DNA from: Chamaecyparis obtusa
Lineage: Eukaryota > Streptophyta > Pinopsida > Cupressales > Cupressaceae
Direction: 5' to 3'
Assembly: GCA_027943335.1 (NCBI GenBank)
Contig: BSBK01000765.1
Location: 379,001-443,000, forward strand
Length of the DNA: 64,000 bases
The position numbers were made by a program, and so were the translations under genes. The stretch's first letter is position 1; every line of letters starts with the position of its first letter. Positions 24,716 to 36,821 of the stretch are shown here, piece after piece. The notes below the pieces were generated by a model that saw only the letters and a list, made by a program, of their open reading frames with translations, made no database searches and was not told the origin of the DNA.

Positions 24716-27700
24716 TGTTGCCATTATGTTCATTCTTTTGGAGACCTAGTTACTAGAAGAGCTACATTACCCTAGTTTGCGTTATTAGGTGATCTTGCTT
24801 AAAATTTGTGTTCATTTGCAAAGTACATGAAGGGAAAAGAAATGACCTGCATATAAGATTACATGTGCATATATCAATGTTAAGCATGTTGTACAAAAGG
24901 GGAAAGAACTAAAAATAACATCTATTTAAGCTCACACATGCCATGAGCATAGCCATTTCCAGAATTACATAAATGAGTGCAAATATACATATATAATGAA
25001 CATAAATACAGGGGTACCAGACATTTCCTAGTAATGGTCTATCTCCATGATGTTCCTGGTGTGCTCCTATGATCCTGTACCTGTAGATAAGAGAAGAGAA
25101 GTGGGTTAGATCCAACAGATCTAAACAATGCCTGGTAGCATAGTACCTATCTACAAGCATGCATACGTTCACTCAGCTATACACCTCTAACATGGGCTGT
25201 GCTTAGGGTAGGTGCATGAGGAGGCTCTAGAAATAAAAGAAATGCCATTATTTTTTTTACTAATATGTTTTTTCTATGTGCAGATGAATGCCCTTGACCT
25301 ATGATGTAGTCGATGCGAGGAAAACCTCATTACCTTGATAGTGGCTACATCACAAGGCAAGAGCACCCATGATGAATAGGGAAACATTTAGTAAGTGAAA
25401 CACTTAAGAACCATAGATCCATATCAAATGAAGCATGTTTGAAGCATTGACAACAGAGCATTGGCATAGGGGCATTCAGTAAGGCCATTCAGTGAGCAAT
25501 TAGCAAATGAACATGAAATGAACACCATAGCAACCAGATGGAACAACATCATTTGGAACAAGTAGGAGGCCAAGTGCATGGGTTCTATCAATGAATAGAT
25601 CCTAGCATGATCATGCTTAACCATAGCTCATAGTAAATAGCAGCAATAGGATTTAGCTCATCAAATATGTGGAACAGTAAGTAATCAAGAACCCCCAGAT
25701 CTAAGCATTGTGCAAAAAGGGATATGATAGGTTGCAGGCCAATCATCATGCAATAGTCATATACAAGTCATAATGGATGGTGCCATCAAAAGAAGCAAAT
25801 ACAGAGTGTTGATGCATGAATAACTAGTGTGTTATAATAACAGTGACCTCCAAGGGGAAACAAATGAATAATGATGCTTTCTCATAGCCCATGGAGAATC
25901 AACAACAAGCCATAACTCATAAAAATGCACATAAAGATACCCATTCCATAACTCACAGGCTACAACAGCGACAGTACACAACAAACTTCATGAATAAAAC
26001 AATGATCTAATAGTAAATTCAAGCAGTGAACTTTCAAAACAATGCAAAGAACATGGTGCCCTAATATTTACAAGTGATGAATGTAGAGGATGCCATGCCC
26101 TAGCTCATGGACCATCAAAGTGAAGTAACAAGCATTGAAAAATCATAGCAAAAGGAGAATTCACAGGTTATAGCACGCGAGCCTCCACAAATAGTTGATA
26201 ACTAAAAGCATTGACAACATGAATGGAAGGAAACTCATAGCTCATGGCTTGATCAAGCACCATAGGGTGCAAAGGATGTCAATACAGTCATAATGGCAAC
26301 CCATGAGCTAGCATGATACCAAACATCAAATAGTGAGAAATACTCAAAATCAATCTATAGCAGCAATCGAGGAGGTGCCGACAAACACAAATAGAGTGCA
26401 TGTGTGCCATGATCAAAAGTGGCATGATATAAAAACTGAAGCATGATAATAGTAACATCATGGGATTGTGTTAGTTTTAAACAAAAATGTCGATAGCATG
26501 GAGATAAAAGGGTGAATGCATGACACATCTCACTATGCCACTATGAGCTAGGGCATGACATAAGAAATTGACTCAATAGCGCCTCTGCACATATGGAATA
26601 ATTTCAACAATGGCATGAATGTCGTGAACCACAATCTATAATAGTAGATTCAAATTGGTGCCCATTAAGCTCGAACCACATGCATTATGGTGCTCATCAA
26701 GCATAGACAATGAAGTACTAGTGGGGACATGGCATTAAACAGTACAGTGCACATGTCCTTGAAAGTGAAGGGGATTTCCATAAGTCAAACTATTGAATAC
26801 CCTAATAGGGCACGACACAATGTCACTGGGCCAGTAAACAATGAATCAAATTATACATTGATGCCCTTAGGGCCATACATGGCATGAAGTAGTAAATACA
26901 ATGCCATAAGAATACCAAGTAATAAAACAAAGAAGTCAATACAATGCGGAGGATTACAATGAAAAAGTGCACAATACCCCTCAAACACATTCAGTGCTCT
27001 AAAAATTAAAAGAAAAATATAGAGTAGTGATGCCCTAGTCCTTGCAAGCTATGAATACAAGATACAACAATCAATGATATCAAATTCAAAGCAATGCCAT
27101 CACAATATCCTCATAATGCATAGATAGAAGAAATTATCAGTACAGATAAAACAATAAACCCAAGTATTGTGCCCTCATTTTTTTTGAGGAAGAATGAGCA
27201 TGAAAAGAGTGCTGAAAGACAATACTTACCATCAATACGAAGCCATGAATAGATGTTTCTAAGGCCAAGCTTGAGCATCCAGTGTAGAACTGCTAGTAGA
27301 ATTGGAAACTTGCCAATTCTCGAAGGAGGAGGTTCATAGTGCCAGCGACAGAGGGGTTTTGAATTATGGCTTTTGATATTTTCTTTTTCTCCCCTTTGTT
27401 GGGTTGAGATTCATTAATCTTTATTTTTCTATGTATCTTAAGCTTTGGTGGGAATTTTGACAAGTCATTAGGTTGGGATACAATATGCTAGGGTACATTA
27501 TGTATGTAGATGAATTTATGTTATCCCCATTTCTTTTGGGTGAGAATATTTTAAATATGTGATAATCCATGTTGTTAGCATAGGTGGATTTGTAAAAATA
27601 TAGATACTATTAAAATGTGTTTTCCCCTTTTTAATATTGGGTTGAGAACCATTTTTGGAGGCTTATTAAATCCATTTTGTGTCTCAATAGGGGTCAATAT

Positions 27701-28610
27701 TTTAATGTAAAGTCATTGCAAAAGTTTTATTGTAAGATATCGACAAGTGGTGTTTTTATAAACCCTTGTTAGAATATCATTTATAGAGGCATGACTTAGT
27801 GGGTAGAATAGTCTTCTTTGACTAGCTATTTTTAGGGGGTCCCACTTTCCTCGCCCCCCTAGAATCTCAGGAATCTAGCATATGGATTTATGGAGCTTTT
27901 ATAACCCTATATGCAGTTATTTTCTATCTTTAGGAGGTTGTGGGTCATGATGTAGATTCCTAGGTTTAGTTTTTATACCTCTCACTTCTGTGATTGAGGT
28001 TAGTTCTTCATTCTCTCTTTCCTGGAGATGAATGCTTCTAGCTCAGGAGAAGCAGACTGATGTACATGGCTCCTTTCATTGAGAATAAAATAGTATTCCT
28101 TCTCATCCATGTTATTTTCTGAGTTTTCTTATTTGAATTCATGTGAAAGTTATTGTGATTTTGTCATCCTTTATTATGCACGTTTGTTCAAGTTGAAAGT
28201 TCAGGAAGGTGTTTTGCAGTTGTTGTTCTAATCTGTGTAAATTTGGTTTTAAGTTGTGGGAGTTTTTCCCTTCTTTTAATCTAAATACCTCTTTATTTCA
28301 AGGATTGTCAAGGTAGACAAGGTCAAGTTGTGATTTACCAAGTTATTTTAAGTGTCATTGTGAGTTTCGATTCAATCTATGGATCTATCAAAGTTTGGTG
28401 AATCACGTAGTTTAGTTTCAGTTTCATGCACTCTCTCTCCCTTTTCCTTCAAAGTTCAATTCAATTTTAGGTGATTCAAGGGGAAGCCAGCCCCTAATCT
28501 AGAGGTCTACTCTTTGATAGGTTACCCACAGCCTGAGAATAGTCCCTTGTTTCACGGGTTTTCTATGTTATACACTTAGCCATACCCGGGTGCAATCCCC
28601 AGTGACAATA
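24716..28610 (+). repeat. 5' LTR of element B
   Basis: Matches 31100-34934, 53377-57270 and, from about 26225, 48370-50762. The first 2.6 kb is rich in diverged short motifs around CCCTAGCTCATGG and its inverse. TTTTATAA (27897-27904) and AATAAA (28084-28089) are candidate promoter and polyadenylation signals near the right end. Confidence 0.88.
27897..28089 (+). promoter_or_regulatory. Candidate TATA and poly-A signals in element B LTR
   Basis: TTTTATAA at 27897-27904 and AATAAA at 28084-28089 lie in the order expected for U3 and R. The same pair is seen in the other LTR copies. Function is inferred from position only. Confidence 0.4.
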
Positions 28611-28611
28611 G

Positions 28612-28633
28612 TTTTTGGCACACCTGGTGGGAC
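28612..28633 (+). promoter_or_regulatory. Primer-binding site of element B
   Basis: TTTTTGGCACACCTGGTGGG begins one base after the 5' LTR. The unit 2 copy (50764) reads TGGCACACCCGGTGGGAC. This matches the TGGCAC(G/A)CCCGGTGGGAC-type leader of Tat/Ogre-related plant elements. The tRNA itself was not verified. Confidence 0.65.
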
Positions 28634-28813
28634 AATAGTGATGTTTCTCAACATTCACTGGGATTTTGGTATGATCCGCAGTGCAATCAGCCTTTAAGAG
28701 GTAGTTTTTTTCCAGCACCATGGTGACTCTGAGAAAAATCTATTAGTTTAAGCAGTTCAAGTGCTGATAAGTTTTAGAAAGTATCTTTTTACCAGCTCAT
28801 TTGATGAGCAAGC

Positions 28814-30937
28814 ATGTCAATCCATAATGCATATTATCCCTATCACCCCCCATATCATGAAAAATCCACACACGTGCCAGCATTCATTTAGTATCAAGCT
28901 GGCCAAGTAGTAGCATAGAGTCAAAATAGACCACCAACAACAAATTACCAGCATTCGCCACCATACCCTCCCACCCAACATCAAGCATCCTGGCAGCATT
29001 CCTATCAACCACCCTATGAAGATCACCATTACAATCCTCAGAATCAGCCTAATGTCACTTCAGATTCAATCTCCATGTCCTCTTTTTTGATAATTTTTTG
29101 GGAGGAGATGAGCTCTTTCATGAAGGACTATGCAGAGATGAAGTCTCAGAAAGAGGAGCTCTCAAGGAAGATACATAACCAGATAGCAATTCATGAGTAG
29201 ATCCTTGAAGAGAAGAACCATCTAATATTGACACAAGAGAAGGTTTATAAGAAGAGTCTGGAGCATTGTCAAGAATTCATAAGGGGCATCTACCAGACAG
29301 CTACACAGAATGAGGAGAATCTCTAAAAAGAGTTAGCAGAAAAGGATGTGTTTCATGATCATGAGTAGGAGACACTTGCCAAGCAGATTGTGGAAAAGGA
29401 TCAATTGATTAAGAATCTCTTAGCACAAGCACCAAGTCAAGGAAATCAAGAAGTCACTACTACCCCTACACAAGAAGGCTCACCAGATCCACCAGAGGGC
29501 AATGGAAACTTAACGCATTCTTGGAGACCCTCATGGACCTTGTAACCAGGTTACGAGATGCCAGCTCTTGTTAAGGAGGAGATCTAGAAGGAGATGCCTC
29601 ATGCTGCTGAAGAGAACCTAGAAGCTTTGTAGATCAGACAAGAGACCCATAAGGTACAAATCCCAAGTTTCTTACCTAGTAAGTCCATTAGCACTTCTAT
29701 TGAAATTCCAAGCTTTAAGACTTCTCCTTCGGTTTAGAGTCTTAGTCAATAGGAGCCTAATCTCCATGCATTTCTAGAGCCTATTCATGACACCATCTAA
29801 GTTTCTCATCTAGTCCATCCTATTCCTATAGAAGAGACACCTGAAAGGTTCAAATTCCTAAGAGAGAGTGAACCCCTCTTGTAGCAGATTAAGCCCTATG
29901 AGTCAATCTATGAAGAGACCCTTACATCTCATAGCATTAAAGGCCTCCATGAGGAAGATGATTCTTGTCTTCTAGGTGTACTTTTTCATGATGATCATGA
30001 GGAACAAGTAGACTTATTACATGATGATGGGTTGGAGCAGCTAGATAAGGATCAGGAAGTAAGTGAAGAAGGTGAGACCCTAGCTGATTTATTTGAGGAA
30101 ATGCCTTCTTATATTGAGCAAAGTGAAGTAGTGCAAGACTTACTAGTTAAGCTCATTGATTGTGACAAGGAAGATGATGTAGTTGTTGCTAGCTTAGGAC
30201 AAGAAGAAAATTTTGAATCTATGATAAATGCTTTCTGGTCAGCTTTTATTTGTGTTCCTCATCTTCCTGAAATAGATGATAACATGTATGTCCCTAAGGA
30301 AGATCTTTCATTTCAAGAGGCTAATGTTGTGCCAGTTATAGCATCTGGGCCTGTCTGCAATAAAATGGTGGATGAATCTCAAGAATCTTGTTTCTTGAAC
30401 CATGAGGAGGGGCCAGTTATGGTTAAGGACTTGATGCAATTTGATACCTTTGATGAGTTGTTGGATGTTCCAACTAATGAAGAGGATGGTCCTCTAACTG
30501 CAAAAGAAGAAAGATTATGGCAGACTATCATGGAGGGGCAAAGATTTGATCAACATGATGGAGGTGTTTGTAAGATGCATACTGAGCAGCAAGAGAGGCC
30601 TAGTTTTATGCTCTCTAGGGGGTGTCCTATCAGATATCTAGCCCAAATGGGGTCGATTGAAACATGCATACTAAAAGACTCAATGGAGGGTGATGTCAAG
30701 AGCCTACTCACTGGTGACTAGGAGCTTATTCAGCATCATCAGACTCCCTGGGAGGATAGCATCTATGATCTATTTGAGGTTAGTAGTCTGGTATACCAAC
30801 TTCAAAAGTTGGTATGCCAGACAGTTCAGTACATTTTTGTGTTCCATATTCTCTTTGTTGGCATCAAATATGAAAAGTATAATATTTTGAGGAGAATGGG
30901 AAGCTATTTCAACAATCCAATTAATGGATTTGTTTAA
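28814..30937 (+). pseudogene. Decayed 707-codon acidic coiled-coil protein of element B
   Basis: A single frame runs from ATG 28814 to TAA 30935-30937. It has about 13 internal stops but no frameshift, and is exactly as long (2124 bases) as its copy in unit 2. The N-terminal ~90 residues are rich in Pro, Tyr, His and Gln. Next comes a Glu/Lys-rich heptad-like region (about residues 100-200) likely to form a coiled coil. A Pro/Thr segment and a long acidic C-terminal half follow, with its longest open part at 30032-30718. The C-terminal ~35 residues are hydrophobic and Tyr-rich. It sits where Gag would lie, but I recognise no Gag core, zinc knuckle, protease or polymerase motif. It could be a diverged Gag, a Gag-like accessory protein, or captured sequence. 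Confidence 0.65.
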
Positions 30938-31099
30938 CCAGTTTGCTGATACTAGTTAGAGTAGGGGAGGGTAGAGGTTTTTAGTTTCTATGTTTCCTAA
31001 GTGCTTGGCACAAGCTCATTTTTAGTTTAGTTTTCAGTTTGGTTTGAGTAGCAATAAGCCAGAGAAGTTGTTTATGAAAGTTAAGTGGTTTTGCCAGAA
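30938..31099. other. 3' untranslated part of element B
   Basis: A short non-coding stretch between the frame and the 3' LTR. About 130 bases present at 53244-53372 are missing here. No polypurine tract directly abuts the LTR in either copy. Confidence 0.6.
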
Positions 31100-34000
31100 T
31101 GTTGCCATTATTTTCACTCTTTTGGAGGCCTAGTTACTAGATGAGCTACATTACCCTAGTTTGCGTTATTAGGTGATCTTGCTTAAAATTTTTGTTCATT
31201 TGCAAAGTACATGAAGGGAAAGGAAATGAACTGCATATAAGATTACATGTGCATATATCAATGTTAAGCATGTTGTACAAAATGGGAAAGAATTGAAAAG
31301 AACATCTATTCAAGCTCACACATGTCGTGAGCATAGCCATTGCCAAAATTACATAAATGAGTGCAAATATACATAAATAATGAAATTAAATATAGGGGTA
31401 CCAGACATTGCCTGGTAATGGTCTATCTCCACGGTGTTCCTAGTGTGCTCCTGTGATCGTGTACCTCTAGATAAGAGAAGAGAAGTGGGTTAGATCCAAC
31501 AGATCTAAACAATGCATGGTAGCATAGTACCTATCTACAAGCATGCATACGTGCACTCAACTATACACCTCTAACACGGGCTGTTCTCAGGGCAGGTGCA
31601 TGAGGAGGCTCTAGAAATAAAAGAAATGCCATTATTTTTTTTACTAATATGTTGGTTCCATGTGCAGATGACTGCCCTTGACCTGTGATGCAGTTGATGC
31701 TAGGAAAACCTCATTTCCTTGGTAGTGGCTACATCACAGGGAAAGAGCAGCCATGATGAATAGGGAAACATTGAGTAAGGGAAACACTCAAGAACCATAG
31801 ATCCATATCAAATGAAGCATGTTTCAAGCATTGACAATAGAGCATTGGCACAAGGGCATTCAGTAAGGCCATTCGGTGAGCAATCGGAAAATGAACATGA
31901 AATGAACACCATAGTAACTAGATGGCACAACATCATTTGGAACAAGCAGGGAGGCCAAGTGCATGGGTTCCATCAATGAATAGATGCCAGCATGATCATG
32001 CTTAACCACAACTCATAGTAAATTTCAGCAATAGGATTTAGCTCATCAAATATGTGGAACAGTAAGTAATCAAGAACCCTCAGATCTAAGCATTGTGAAA
32101 AAAGGGATATGATAGGTTGTGGGCCAATCATCATGCAACAGTCATATACAAGTCATAATAGATGGTGCCATCAAAAGAAGCAAATACAGAGTGTTAATGC
32201 AAGAATCACTAGTGTGTTATAATAATAGTGACCTCCAAGGGGAAAAAAATGAATAATGATGCTTACTCATGGCCCATGGAGAATCAATAGCAAGCCATAA
32301 CTCATAAGCATGTCCATAAAGATACCCATTCCATAACTCATGGGCTGCAATAGTGACCGTACACAACAACCTTCATGAATAAAACAATGATCTAACAGTA
32401 AATTCAAGCAGTGAACTTTCAAAATAATGCAAAGAACATGGTGCCCTAATCTTTACAAGTGATGAATGTAGAGGATGCCATGCCCTAGCTTGCGGGTCAT
32501 CAAAGTGAAGTAATCAGCATTGAAAAGTCATAGAAAAAGGAGAATTCACAGGCTATAGCACATGAGCCTCCACAACTAGTTGATAATTGAAAGCATTGAC
32601 AACATGAATGGAACGAAACTCATAGCTCATGGTTTGATCAAACACCACAGGGTACAAATGATGTCAATACAGTCACAATGGAAACCCATGAGCTAGCATG
32701 ATACCAAACATCAAATAGTGAGAAATACTCAAAATCAATCTATAGCAGCAATCGAGGAGGTGCCGACAAACACAAATAGAGTGCATGTGAGCCATGATCA
32801 AAGTGGCATGATATAACAACTGAAGCATGATAACAATAACATCATGGGATTGTGTTAGTGTTAAACAACAATGCTAAAAACATGGAGATACAAGGATGAA
32901 CACATGACACATCTCACTATGCCACTATGAGCTAGGGCATGACATAAGAAATGGACTCAATAGTGCCTATGCACATATGGAATAGTTTCAATAGGGACAT
33001 GAATGCCAAGAGCCACAATCTATAATAGTAGATTCAAACTAGTGCCCATTAAGCTCAAACCACATGCATTACGGTGGTCATCAACTAGAGACAATGAAGT
33101 ACCAGCGGGGACATGGCATTAAATAGTACAGGGCACGACATAATGCCACTGGGCCAATAAAAAATGAATCAAATTATACATTGATGCCCTTAGGGCCATA
33201 CACAGCATGAAGCAATAAATAAAATGCCATCAAAATACCAAGTAATAAAATAGAAAAGTCAATACAATGCGCAGGATTACAATGAAAAAGTGCACAATAC
33301 CCCTCAAACACATTCAGTGCACTTGAAATTAAAAGAAAAATACAGAATAGTGATGCCCTAGTCCGTGCAAGCTATGAATACAAGATACAACAAGAAATGA
33401 CATCAAATTCAAAGCAATGCCATCACAATATCCTCATAATGCAGAGATAGAAGAAAGTATCAGTACAGAGAAAACAATAAACCCAAGTATTGTGCCCTCA
33501 TTTTTTTTGAGGAAGAATGAGCATGAAAAGAGTGCTGAAAGACAATACTTACCATGACAATACGAAGCTGTGCATAGATGTTTTTAAGGCCAAGCTCGAG
33601 CATCCAATGCAGAACTACTAGCAGAATTGGAAACTTGCCAATTCTCGAAGGAGGAGGTTCACAGTGCCAGCGACAGAGGGGTTTTGAGTTATGGCTTTTG
33701 ATATTTTCTTTTCTCCCCTTTTTTGGGTTGAGATTCATTAATCATTATTTTTCTATGTATCTTAAGCTTTGGTGGGAATTTTGACAAGTCATTAGGTTGG
33801 GATACAATATGCTAGGGTACATGATGTATGTAGATGGATTTATGTTTTCCCCATTTCTTTTGGGTGAGAATGTTTCAAATATGTGATAATCCATGTTGTT
33901 AGCATAGGTGGATTTGTAAAAATATAGATACTCTTAAAATGTGTTTTCCCCTTTTTAATATTGGGTTGAGAACCATTTTTGGAGGCTTATTAAATCCATT

Positions 34001-34934
34001 TTGTGTCTCAATAGGGGTCAATATTTTAATGTAAAGTCATTGCAAAAGTTTTATTGTAAGATATCGACAAGTGGTGTTTTTATAAACCCTTGTCAGAATA
34101 TCATTTATAGAGGCATGACTTAGTGGGTAGAATAGTGTTCTTTGACTAGCTATTTTTAGGGGGTCCCACTTTCCTCACCACCCTAGAATCTTGGGAATCT
34201 GGCATCTAGATTTATGGAGCTTTTATAACCCTATATGAAGTTATTTTTTATCTTTAGGAGGTTGTAGGTCATGATGTAGATTCTTAGGTTTAGTTTTTAT
34301 ACCTCTCACTTCTGTGATTGAGGTTAGTTCTTCATACTCTCTTTCTTCGAGATGAATGCTTGTAGCTTAGGAGAAGTAGACTGATGTACTTGGCTCCTTT
34401 CATTAAGAATAAAATAGTATTCCTTCTCATCCCTGTTATTTTCTGAGTTTTCCTATTTGAATTCATGTCAAAGTTATTGTGATTTTTTCATCCTTTACTT
34501 TGCATGTTTGTTCAAGTTGAATGTTCAGGAAGGTGTTTTGCAGGTGTTGTTCTAATCTGTGTAAATTTGTTTTTAAGTTGTGGGAGTTTTTCCCTTCTTT
34601 TAATCTAAATACCTCTTTATTTCAAGGATTGTCAAGGCAGACATGGTCAAGTTGTGATTTACCAGGTTATTTTAAGTGTCATTGTGAGTTTTAATTCAAT
34701 CTGTGGATCTATCAAAGTTTGGTGAATCACCTAGTTTAGTTTCAGTTTCATGTGTTCTCTCTCCCTTTTCCTTCAAAGTTTAGTTCAATTTCAAGTGATT
34801 CAAGGAGAAGCCAGCCCCTAATCCGGAGGTCTGTTCTCAAATAAGTTACCCACAGCCTGAGAATACTCCCATGTTTCACGGGATTGCTAGGTTCTACACT
34901 TAGCCATGCTCGGGTGCAATCCCAAGTGACAACA
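31100..34934 (+). repeat. 3' LTR of element B
   Basis: Starts TGTTGCC, ends GACAACA, then GTTAT. It shares position-specific variants (e.g. GCTTAGGAGAAGTAGACTGATGTACTTGG) with the 3' LTR of unit 2 rather than with its own 5' LTR. A ~62-base deletion lies near 33131. Confidence 0.88.
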
Positions 34935-34939
34935 GTTAT

Positions 34940-36009
34940 CAAATGGATAGCACGTGAGCTTCTAGCTAGGTGCCATTTGTTTTAATAGCTTAGGGTATCA
35001 AATGTATTGTATCATTGATAGTTGAGACTTTGTTAAAAGGAAATAGGGCAAATAATGATTTTGATTTATTTTCTCTATTTTGATCCCTAAGTGCCTTACA
35101 ACCCTAGAGAAGTATATGCAGATTTATGGATGTAGGATACATAGAAGTTGATAATTCACAAGAAATACGTGCATCCAATTTGAATAAAAATTAATACAAA
35201 GAAATAGGGTATTTTTTTTATTTCTTTATTTTCTCATTGACCATTCCTTTACCATTTCTGACATGCTTCATCTTATGATTCTACAATTCTCCTTTCAAAT
35301 ATTTTTCTATGCTTTCTTGTCCCACGCTGACTTGGCTAGGATATCTTTTTGCAATATTTTCTTCTCCATTATTATTTATTGTTCCTCTTTGTTCTAATCC
35401 TTTTTAAAAAACAATTATTTGCCTTTGATGTTAGGTCCTTAAATGCCTTGATATTTTTCCAAAAATGACTCCTACAATTTGACATGATACGCCCCATTTT
35501 TTCTTGACAGAACTCTATTGTCATTAAATCATGCACACACACACATTTTGTATAGTGGGGCCATATTTTGAGTATAGAGTCATCTTACTTGGAGTTAGTT
35601 TTAAGATTTCAACAAGCATACATACCCTGACCAAAAGGTAACTATTGTCAAAGGAAAATAAATCATAATGTAGAAAAATTCCTAGCTTATTAGCCAAGTT
35701 TCCACAACATCCAAATTTCTATATTCCAAAGGGAGGGATGGCAGGGATATCTAGAAAGGAAAATCTTGAGGCAAGTTTGATTAGGGTTAAAAATTTTGGA
35801 CCAGATCTATGTAAATAGTCCAAACCCTCTCATGGACTAGGACATATACTTATGCATGAAGAATATCTTTCCTCTTTCTCTAAACAAATTGCTATGAAAT
35901 AACCTTCTCCATTATCAATATTAAAAACCCCATTCAATGCTTCACATAATTCAAAATTTGAGGGATTTAGGTTCTCGAACTTACCTATTAGGGCCTTGAA
36001 CGAAGCTCA
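34940..36009. repeat. Flank of element B grading into lectin 3' flank, copy X2
   Basis: Non-coding; it parallels 57276-58370. The right part (from about 35550) is the lectin 3' flank in its X version. It includes a short (AC)n run at about 35531. No gene is seen. Confidence 0.65.
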
Positions 36010-36601
36010 TTTATGGCCTCTTCTACATTTATTTTTGGGGACGCGATCTTGGTGATCTCATCTTTTTTGCATTTCCTAATAGATCGTGACATATGTTCTT
36101 TCTTCTCCTTCTGTTTGGTAATGTTGCATGGGATCAACCATATCAAACAATATCTCTATACAATTTTGTATTCTATCGTTTTACATTTCTCCACCAATAT
36201 CCTTATCATGAAAGAACGTCATGAAAACTAGAGCAGTTCAATCTTGAAGCCATTGAAAAACATTTTTGTGATGTTATTTTGCTAACATTATTTTATGAGG
36301 TTATTAAATTTATCAATTCAAATCTTACTATTTAATACAAGTTTTTAATTTATAGAAAAGAATCATAATATCAATTAAAATACTTAATTTCGATCTCATA
36401 TATCAAACCGGTAAAAAATTTCAAATAGTCACAAGCCATAACATATCGATTGTAACGGTGTATTAAAAGACCTTTATTTATTTATAAGATAGATTAGATA
36501 GACCCACAGATGGTCCTGGTCTCCACACTTAGAAGTTACAATCTAGAAATATACATAACATTAGAGATAGCATATTTATAGCTAACATATATTTCCATGC
36601 A
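36010..36601. repeat. Lectin 3' flank, copy X2, with deletion
   Basis: It parallels 39095-39762 and 58376-59042. About 90 bases of the conserved minus-strand frame are missing near 36110. AATAAA-type signals for a minus-strand transcript occur at about 36473-36483. No intact gene is present. Confidence 0.65.
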
Positions 36602-36816
36602 TCATATATCCTCGATTTTCCAGAGCTGATTATCTTCAGTGGTCGGCTTCTCCACCAGAATTTTGTAGACCTAGTCCTCCTCCTCTGTAGTCCAAACAGA
36701 GGTTCTTTTTACCTTATTTATGGTCCTAAACCCCTGCGAGTCAGGCTTACCTAAAGTCCAAACCAGAGTTAAAGGAGTCCCAGTGGTTAAGGCCACCTGC
36801 CGGTAGAGAAGCACAT
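36602..36816 (-). pseudogene. EULS-like lectin exon 3 and intron 2 end (copy X2)
   Basis: Exon 3 (36602-36796, 195 bases, same length as in the intact gene) keeps the CAG acceptor, the VWTL-type core and the DNQLWKI-type end. A TAG replaces a Glu codon in the acidic stretch, so the protein is truncated. Intron 2 continues to 36816, where the solo LTR and its target duplication interrupt it. Exon 2 remnants resume at 38529 on the other side of the insertion. Confidence 0.8.
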
Positions 36817-36821
36817 CTTAT

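Larger units (their letters stand above)
24716..34934 (+). mobile_element. Element B: non-autonomous LTR retrotransposon with giant LTRs
   Basis: A 10.2 kb element with LTRs of 3.90 and 3.84 kb (TGTTGCC...GACAACA; the 5' copy ends GACAATA), a 2.5 kb internal part and a GTTAT duplication. The internal part has a tRNA-priming-type leader (TTTTTGGCACACCTGGTGGG) of the kind seen in Tat/Ogre-like Ty3/gypsy elements, and one 707-codon decayed frame. No pol gene is present. It is LARD-like, non-autonomous and now dead. A deletion just before the 3' LTR removed about 130 bases that unit 2 still has. Confidence 0.88.

Noticed and set aside
25000..27200. Direct repeats in the LTR as a CRISPR array
   Set aside because: Spacing and repeat sequence are irregular, and the genome is a plant's.
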